A stretch of DNA of 24,661 bases from a virus. A program made the translations under genes and the position numbers. Within the stretch, counting starts at the first letter, position 1, and the number at the start of each line of letters is the position of its first letter. Shown here one piece after another: positions 20,601-24,661 of the stretch. The notes beneath the pieces are model-generated. The model was not told the DNA's origin. It made no database searches and was given only the letters and a program-made list of their open reading frames with translations. Location: positions 1 to 24,661 of the IMG/VR virus record IMGVR_UViG_3300029286_000237; one strand, written 5' to 3'.

Positions 20601-22800
20601 CAGCACCCTGTAGTGTTTTAGCTGCACCTTCTGCTGCTGGGCCGTATTGGCTGTTCATTAAAATTGCAACATTCCCCAAGACTTGTTGCATTGCTTTACC
20701 TTGGAAGGCACCATCTTCCATGGCTTTTGTAAATTCTGGAATGCTCATTTGAGCTGCCCTGGCGAATAATCCCAAGGCTCCAGGTAATACATCCCCTAAT
20801 TGCCCCTTAAGTTCTTCGCTCATGATTTGCCCTTTGCTTGCCATTTGAGCAAAGGCGTAATTCACGCGATCAACTTTGTCAGAACTCAAACCAAAAGCAG
20901 CAGCAGCTTTAGATATACCAGTAAAAAGATTTTCAATTTCAACTTGATTGAAACCTGCTGGCTGCATAGAAGCATAAAGCTTAACAAAGCCTTGGCGAGC
21001 ACTTTCTAGTGGCGTATTAAATCGTTGCGCAAGATTATCAACAAAAGCCAATGATTGATCAAATGTTTGCGATTCGCTAGTAACTGCTTTTAATTGATTT
21101 TTATAAGTAGCCAATCCCTTTGCGGCCTCAAAAGCTTCACCCGGCAAGCTGGTCAGAAAAGCTAATGCTTTGTAGGCAGTACCGAACAAAAGAACTTGCT
21201 TAATCGCATTCCCAAATTCTCCAGCAAGACTGCCAATAGCTCCGCTTAATGGCAGTTGCTTAGTATTTAAAATTTGCTGAACTTGGCCATAGGCGGATTT
21301 AATTGAACTCAGCCCTTTTCCGGCAGCGTAATAACCTGCCCCTAATTGAGTGGATTGAGGGCTGGGTGGAGCGCCACCACCGCCAGACCGAACTAATGCT
21401 CCGCCTGCTGAGTACGGAACAATGGCTTCCCGTGAACGTGCGCCACGATACGCAGTGCTATAAGGAGAAGGAGCCCTCCCAGCAACGCCTCCTTCTCTTA
21501 AGGTATCTACACTTCTCAAGGCTGATCTCATGCGAGCTTCGCGCTCACGACGAGCAAACAATTCCTGAGTAGTTTCCCCCGCAGTGCTATAACGACTTGG
21601 TGTTCGACCAACTGAAGGCGTTAACAAGCCTGCAACTCTTGCTCCAGGCAACAATGATTGTCTAGTAGGCTTAAATGCTCCACCTGCTTGAGCTGTAACA
21701 CCTCTTGCTACCGCCTTGAAATATTCTCTTATTGCGCCAGCAAGTATATTGTTTAATTCGAGAACATTAGCTTGAGATGGACGGCCAGGCAGTAAGCCAG
21801 CAGGAACTCTACCGCCAAGTAAGCTTTGAGGAGATTCTGTAACTTTAACTGTTCTAATGTTTTGTTTGAATGAATCAACAAAAGCATAAGCCGCTCCTCT
21901 AAGAATTTGCTTCAATTCTTCTCCTAGAGCGGTAGGGAGATATTTTTGAGAACCAAAAGCAGTGCCCGGAAGTGATGAAGGAATAGCTCCAAAAGGTAAT
22001 GCTCTCCCACTAGAAGACGGCCCAATCGATGGTGGGCGAGAAGGAATAGTGCTAGCCCAGTCAACATCAGGTATTTGCCTTCGTTTCGCTCTAATTTGAG
22101 ACGGATCAATACCTGCCATGAAAAAGATGGCACGAGCTAATTGATCTAATGCACTGCGTTGAATTCTGCCCTTATCATTAGATTCATTTTTCATCCGCAT
22201 TTGCATGCCAGAAGCCGTCTTGCCGATCATGCCTTCTTTCTTCATATATTCCATCAACCCGGCGGCACCTTCTGCTGAACCAGCAAAACCTCCGCCTTGA
22301 ACATTAGCTTTTACATTGACAGTAATTCCAGACAAAGAATCTTTAACAGCTTTCTTGAAATCAGCAACATCTTTTTTTGTAATTGATGGCTTAATGCTGA
22401 CCGGGATGCGAATTTTCCCCCCAGTATTTTCTAATCCGCTTTCTTTTATTTTTCTATACATTGCCGCAACCACAGTAGTTGCGTCTTTTTGCGTTACACC
22501 ATTTTTAATTCCAATTGGTATGTCAACTTTCTTTTGTGTTTCTAACGCCGCAAGTCCTTGTTTGATCCCTTGAATTTTTTTTGGCAATTCGTCTATATTG
22601 CCACCAATTTCTATTCGATAAACACGCCTCTTAATTGCACGTTGTAAATTATTTAATTCAACGTCTAAAGTTTGCCGATTAAATTTAACATTTAACCTGG
22701 GAGCAAATTCACTTTGAGTTATAGCCGTAAGTTTTTGAACCTGAGTCCTAAAGAAGGCCAGGTCCAGCGTTACATTAAGTCTTAACTCAGGAGCAGCCAT
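17611..22800 (-). CDS. Tail tape measure protein with embedded M15-type peptidase motif, 1729 aa
   Basis: Sets tail length and helps pass DNA across the envelope. Blocks typical of the family: FGTAYKALAFLTSLPGEAFE and SEELKGQLGDVLPGALGLFA in the first half; hydrophobic helices in the GALMGIPVATGAARIGVIAL and ITGLVLGGILMGLDFLIG area; a charged coiled-coil section; and the C-terminal ending FKNVVTGSMTMQEALASSF and GGIVQGPTLGLVGEGKYNEA. Between the coiled coils, about residues 1181-1290, is a separate domain with SLHHKGLAMD (1250-1259), an exact match to the SxHxxGxAxD zinc motif of M15/VanX-VanY peptidases. I chose ATG (22798-22800); the frame can also start at TTG 9 nt upstream (22809). Neither has a clear ribosome binding site. 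Confidence 0.93.
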   Translation of the reverse strand: MAAPELRLNVTLDLAFFRTQVQKLTAITQSEFAPRLNVKFNRQTLDVELNNLQRAIKRRVYRIEIGGNIDELPKKIQGIKQGLAALETQKKVDIPIGIKNGVTQKDATTVVAAMYRKIKESGLENTGGKIRIPVSIKPSITKKDVADFKKAVKDSLSGITVNVKANVQGGGFAGSAEGAAGLMEYMKKEGMIGKTASGMQMRMKNESNDKGRIQRSALDQLARAIFFMAGIDPSQIRAKRRQIPDVDWASTIPSRPPSIGPSSSGRALPFGAIPSSLPGTAFGSQKYLPTALGEELKQILRGAAYAFVDSFKQNIRTVKVTESPQSLLGGRVPAGLLPGRPSQANVLELNNILAGAIREYFKAVARGVTAQAGGAFKPTRQSLLPGARVAGLLTPSVGRTPSRYSTAGETTQELFARREREARMRSALRSVDTLREGGVAGRAPSPYSTAYRGARSREAIVPYSAGGALVRSGGGGAPPSPQSTQLGAGYYAAGKGLSSIKSAYGQVQQILNTKQLPLSGAIGSLAGEFGNAIKQVLLFGTAYKALAFLTSLPGEAFEAAKGLATYKNQLKAVTSESQTFDQSLAFVDNLAQRFNTPLESARQGFVKLYASMQPAGFNQVEIENLFTGISKAAAAFGLSSDKVDRVNYAFAQMASKGQIMSEELKGQLGDVLPGALGLFARAAQMSIPEFTKAMEDGAFQGKAMQQVLGNVAILMNSQYGPAAEGAAKTLQGAVNKIQNNLKLMYESFGPIVDKFAAAFGPEINSLINDVSLTVKALTGNFSKAGEGFDALSPRAQSFYTAIRNLEPSLRQAGAALVDLGGRFAVLVPYIVQAISAAISFASTPLGRGALLAAAAIGTLTAALKLLQVTGIQAAVKWIYTFIGALMGIPVATGAARIGVIALKLAITGLVLGGILMGLDFLIGKLLGVGDAAAKSKKEIQELDRELDAMAGAGDLEGTTKAYLEANTNLAKASKESKVASEKVAKMKAAAQIVSGDTNEENARSKMANDILIAQAEKESEKAFNRELLARKLLQSTRTARDTAKNIKERQNEESLKEQGKLEKIDLSGSDKDKTNLESYYNLEDQLAKAQTQADIDRQQMLFDHQIKLMNLGFDLREARANSFQKDAIRFQRELAQIEQERANAMFKARSDVLLAQGSVAGGARPAGGATGGAIGGATGAGIIEYISGDPSRADYRPDHGTVKNYHDHIAFATRELAIAAYKKLTAADIKVTEFQGFGAGVTGPHSGPGSLHHKGLAMDIPGYQHGGSGPIGPKEYAGSARVRAILGIGGAGGGTAGAGAPRKVPGSEKRDILAEQAAENALRKEKLLGLQEEELYYKRIAVAIANYAASIFSPEEQQLQNNLLEKRNNLIKQGVSKDVIDFEMERYEKQEKFNDGIGVASKKIEENNALVKEGRMSQEKATEQNAIHNNTIEELTKNLNQLNPLLERKNKLTKDGAFLTAMASLKDRLAIAKAPTDEAARREELKQEGFREEEIPQIIAAEKNIARLEEIKQKSNDIASSISESITGAFKNVVTGSMTMQEALASSFRSIGDYFTDMVTKMIADYLKLLMIQGIKSILSMVNPAAAAGAAVTGVVPGLSDLNAPANINNPLGVMGAANGAVWKGGFTAFAAGGIVQGPTLGLVGEGKYNEAIIPLPDGKSVPVDLGGVSDGLASNITSNIVVNVNSDGQSSSNANGSNSVDLGRKIEGAVKQVIVAELRPGGVLAGRR

Positions 22801-22832
22801 ATCCGACAATAAGCCTATTGTTAATAGTGTAG

Positions 22833-23303
22833 CTAATCACTGCCTTGTTCACGCGAAGAGGCGGTTTTTAATTCATTTGCCAATAATGAAATTACCCTAC
22901 CGTCTAATCGTCTTGTTTTCATCAAACGCTGTAGTATCACTAGGCTTTCGTCTGATATACCAGCTTGTTTTTTCAGTTTCCTAGTATCAAATGGCAAGAA
23001 ATCATCTGCTGATACCCTTGCTTTTTTCCCGCCTAATGCCCCCACTACAACAGTGCCTAATTTAGCTGTTGAAATGCTATTGATATTATATTGCGTTATA
23101 TCATGCTGTTCTAACCATTTCAATGCTTTTATCACATCTTTCATTCTTTGCCTACCAAAGCTATCTGCCTCCCATCGGCAATCATTAAAATCTGACGCAT
23201 TAAGGCGAAAATAAATATCGTCCCATTTGGTTAAGTTTTTTAAAAATTGCCGGGCTTGTTTTTCTAAACGTTCGGCAATGCTTCCTTCGTCCGGCGTGGT
23301 GCT
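22833..23303 (-). CDS. Tail assembly chaperone, frameshift-encoded C-terminal extension
   Basis: This is the -1 frame continuation of the chaperone gene (23264-23809). After slippage at 23303-23309 the reading continues STTPDEGSIAERLEKQARQF, then NLTKWDDIYFRLNASDFNDC, KALKWLEQHDIT and SADDFLPF, adding 156 residues for a fusion of 325 aa. The frame is open across the whole stretch and only stops in the other direction at 23331, inside the short form. An ATG at 23142-23144 with an AGG nearby could start a 103-aa internal product, but the uninterrupted coding-like sequence upstream of it argues that it is part of the fusion. The arrangement matches gpG/gpGT, where the T part contacts the tape measure and the major tail protein. 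Confidence 0.85.
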   Translation of the reverse strand, partial: STTPDEGSIAERLEKQARQFLKNLTKWDDIYFRLNASDFNDCRWEADSFGRQRMKDVIKALKWLEQHDITQYNINSISTAKLGTVVVGALGGKKARVSADDFLPFDTRKLKKQAGISDESLVILQRLMKTRRLDGRVISLLANELKTASSREQGSD

Positions 23304-23809
23304 TTTTTTGCTTGTCCTGCTTCTTGCGCCTCAGCTTCTTGCTCGCTAGCAATAAATTCCATGCCTTTTACAATCACTCGCCGTCCCATAGCTTTAGTGT
23401 CTTCAATGGACCAATCATCAAGGGGCAACCATTCGTCTTTAATTAAACCTTCGCCTCTGCAACGAATGAATGCAGTTACCATGCGAGCATTACCAGTTTC
23501 AACACTACCGCTGCTATTGATCATGCCAAGTGTTTCTTCAGTAAAATCACTTAGTAGTTCCATCTCTGTCATATCAGCACCACCTTGCAATAAAGCAAAT
23601 GCTTCATCCAATGGAATATCTTTTGTAGTAGCAATGCGTTTTGCTAATTGCACAGCACGGATAGTTGCCTGGCTTTGAACTTTGCTTAGTTCTTCCTGCT
23701 CAATACCTTCAGCTACTAACCATCCACCATACTTCCGTAAACGGATCTTGGGCGTTAGTTCAAAAAACTCAGGCTCTTCGCTTTGGAGAAGGAAACTATA
23801 CTTGCTCAT
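23264..23809 (-). CDS. Tail assembly chaperone, short form (gpG-like), 181 aa
   Basis: Position directly before the tape measure, a mostly helical composition (SKVQSQATIRAVQLAKRIAT, IPLDEAFALLQGG, MTEMELLSDF), and a frameshift site near the 3' end identify it as the tail assembly chaperone. These proteins coat the tape measure during tail assembly and are not kept in the virion. The final residues GQAKKAPRRTKEALPNV contain the two Lys codons of the slippery site. The short form ends at TAG (23264-23266), 37 nt past the slip point. It overlaps the upstream 79-aa gene by 14 nt. Confidence 0.85.
   Translation of the reverse strand: MSKYSFLLQSEEPEFFELTPKIRLRKYGGWLVAEGIEQEELSKVQSQATIRAVQLAKRIATTKDIPLDEAFALLQGGADMTEMELLSDFTEETLGMINSSGSVETGNARMVTAFIRCRGEGLIKDEWLPLDDWSIEDTKAMGRRVIVKGMEFIASEQEAEAQEAGQAKKAPRRTKEALPNV
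23303..23309 (-). promoter_or_regulatory. Programmed -1 ribosomal frameshift site, A AAA AAA G
   Basis: The heptamer is read GC-A AAA AAA-G in the zero frame (codons GCA AAA AAA, residues A167 K168 K169) and fits the X XXY YYZ rule with X=Y=Z=A. Shifting back one base opens the 156-codon extension that is otherwise without a convincing start. Similar A-rich heptamers are used by gpG/gpGT-type genes and by dnaX. No strong downstream stem-loop was evident by eye. Confidence 0.8.
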
Positions 23810-24035
23810 GATGGAGAACGTTTAAAGTGGCGTTGAAGACTTTCACCCTTTCGTTTTGAGAACGAAATTCCTTAGGCACTTCAACTAAAAAAGAATGATC
23901 TTCGTTTGAAATTCTAATGGTTTCTTCTGGAAATGCCATGAGGCAAATGATTCCAGCTTCAATGCTTGCTCCTACGTAAGAGCAATTAATCGCATGCACA
24001 CGACCATCCTTGCTCCATAGGTAATCAATTTGCAT
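23796..24035 (-). CDS. Hypothetical protein between head-tail joining and chaperone genes, 79 aa
   Basis: A short protein with a probable beta-rich fold (MQIDYLWSKDGRVHAINC, then EETIRISNEDHSFLVEVP, RVKVFNATLNVLHHEQV). I do not recognise the family. In lambda the corresponding place holds the tail terminator and major tail protein genes, but this product is too short for either. It overlaps both neighbours (11 nt upstream, 14 nt downstream), which supports its being a real gene. A minor head-tail or tail component is the reasonable guess from position. Confidence 0.6.
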   Translation of the reverse strand: MQIDYLWSKDGRVHAINCSYVGASIEAGIICLMAFPEETIRISNEDHSFLVEVPKEFRSQNERVKVFNATLNVLHHEQV

Positions 24036-24486
24036 GAAGTGCTTCTAATGCAACGCTCACTCTAAGGTTAAGAGCTCTGCCGGGAGCTTTACGAAAAAAA
24101 GACGATGGTATGGAAATATCATCAGTGAATGGTCTTGCCGTGATGTTTGTTCCCAAACCTTCGTGAACATACCATGCATATTGTCCTCCGCTTCTATTAG
24201 TGGCGCCCCAATGCCATGAAGCCACAGCACTTGTAGCACTTCTGGCAAGTTTAAAGCTGTCAACACCACTTTGATACAAATCACCCAGATCATAAATATC
24301 ACGAGGGCTGCCAACCGTTTGGCCATTTTCGCGTTCAGTAATGCCATCATATTTCCATCTTTCCCCTTTGAATTGATCATCCCAATGAGCTTCATTAATA
24401 TCTTCACTAGCCCAAATTTCAAATGCATTAATTAATGCCTGCTCAATAGCAGCCCCGCCAATAATCCTTGCATTAGCAACTGCCAT
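24025..24486 (-). CDS. HK97-gp10-like head-tail joining protein, 153 aa
   Basis: The segment GGQYAWYVHEGLGTNI followed by ARPFTDD matches the Y-A-x-x-V-E-x-G-T...P-x-P-F pattern of the HK97 gp10/lambda gpZ-like family, which acts at the tail side of the head-tail interface. The N-terminal half is helical and charged (IEQALINAFEIWASEDINE). Length is normal for the family (about 130-190 aa). It begins 2 nt after the stop of the upstream partial gene. Confidence is moderate because the motif match is by eye. Confidence 0.7.
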   Translation of the reverse strand: MAVANARIIGGAAIEQALINAFEIWASEDINEAHWDDQFKGERWKYDGITERENGQTVGSPRDIYDLGDLYQSGVDSFKLARSATSAVASWHWGATNRSGGQYAWYVHEGLGTNITARPFTDDISIPSSFFRKAPGRALNLRVSVALEALHAN

Positions 24487-24488
24487 GA

Positions 24489-24661
24489 TTAAGGGCCAGG
24501 ATAAAGACGACGAATGGTCATATCAGGAATAATAAATCTACAGCGTTCATAAGCCACATCATCACCAGGCGTAAATCGTAAACTAGCGTCAGGAAAACGT
24601 CTTACCATCCTGTCCATTGCTTCTGCAATTTGTTTACCATCAGGATTATATTGCACAGTTA
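24489..24661 (-). CDS. C-terminal end of an unidentified structural gene (cut by the window edge)
   Basis: An open frame of 56 complete codons runs from the window edge to TAA (24489-24491), just before the gp10-like gene. The visible end reads TVQYNPDGKQIAEAMDRMVR, then RFPDASLRFTPGDDVAYERC, and RFIIPDMTIRRLYPGP. Gene order suggests a head-completion or neck protein, but the fragment is too short to assign. Confidence 0.6.
   Translation of the reverse strand, partial: TVQYNPDGKQIAEAMDRMVRRFPDASLRFTPGDDVAYERCRFIIPDMTIRRLYPGP

Noticed and set aside
22833-23144. 103-aa protein as an independent gene
   Set aside because: The same frame is open upstream to 23331 with coherent sequence and is joined to the chaperone by a slippery site, so it is better explained as the end of a frameshift product.
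24057-24428. 123-aa minus-strand frame inside the gp10-like gene
   Set aside because: It overlaps the 153-aa gene in another frame; the 153-aa product has family-like motifs and fits the neighbouring junctions.

Overview
This window is almost certainly part of the late structural region of a tailed bacteriophage (or prophage) with a lambda-type, siphovirus-like tail. Every supported gene lies on the minus strand, so gene order reads from high to low coordinates. Genes are packed with 1-14 nt overlaps or gaps of a few bases, so the window behaves like one long late operon. No promoter or convincing terminator was found. The host is not encoded here. The AT-leaning fibre genes, the large structural paralogues with FRYQPGRV and YIDGGDKGT signatures, and the M15-type peptidase motif inside the tape measure suggest a cyanobacterial phage, but that is an inference.

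Region by region, in transcription order. (1) 24661-22833, head-tail joining and tail assembly: the C-terminal end of an unidentified structural gene, an HK97-gp10-like protein, a 79-aa unknown, and a tail assembly chaperone. The chaperone carries an A AAA AAA slippery site, and a -1 frameshift there would give a 325-aa fusion product (the gpG/gpGT arrangement). (2) 22800-12682, lambda-like tail: tape measure protein with an embedded M15-type motif, then homologues of gpM, gpL, gpK, gpI and gpJ in exactly the lambda order. (3) 12682-5137, accessory tail-tip and fibre genes: an FN3-like protein that may be a detached piece of gpJ, two beta-rich proteins, two large paralogous fibre or structural proteins, and two proteins with NLSD-type N-termini, one of which has a LamG/ConA-like domain. 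(4) 5133-1953, a complete-looking diversity-generating retroelement (DGR): a 607-aa C-type-lectin-like target protein whose last 41 codons are the variable repeat (VR), then the template repeat (TR), a structured 180-bp spacer, and a 333-aa reverse transcriptase. (5) 1948-1: small fibre-associated proteins, including two short coupled genes (48 and 42 aa), and the start of another structural protein cut by the window edge.

How it fits together: the tail tip (M-L-K-I-J) carries an array of adhesins. One of these is the DGR target, so the phage can diversify its receptor-binding tip by adenine-directed retrohoming. TR and VR are 125 bp each and differ at 23 positions. All 23 are adenines in the coding strand of TR, and all eleven AAY codons of TR are altered in VR. 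No Avd-type accessory gene is seen in the canonical position between VR and TR.
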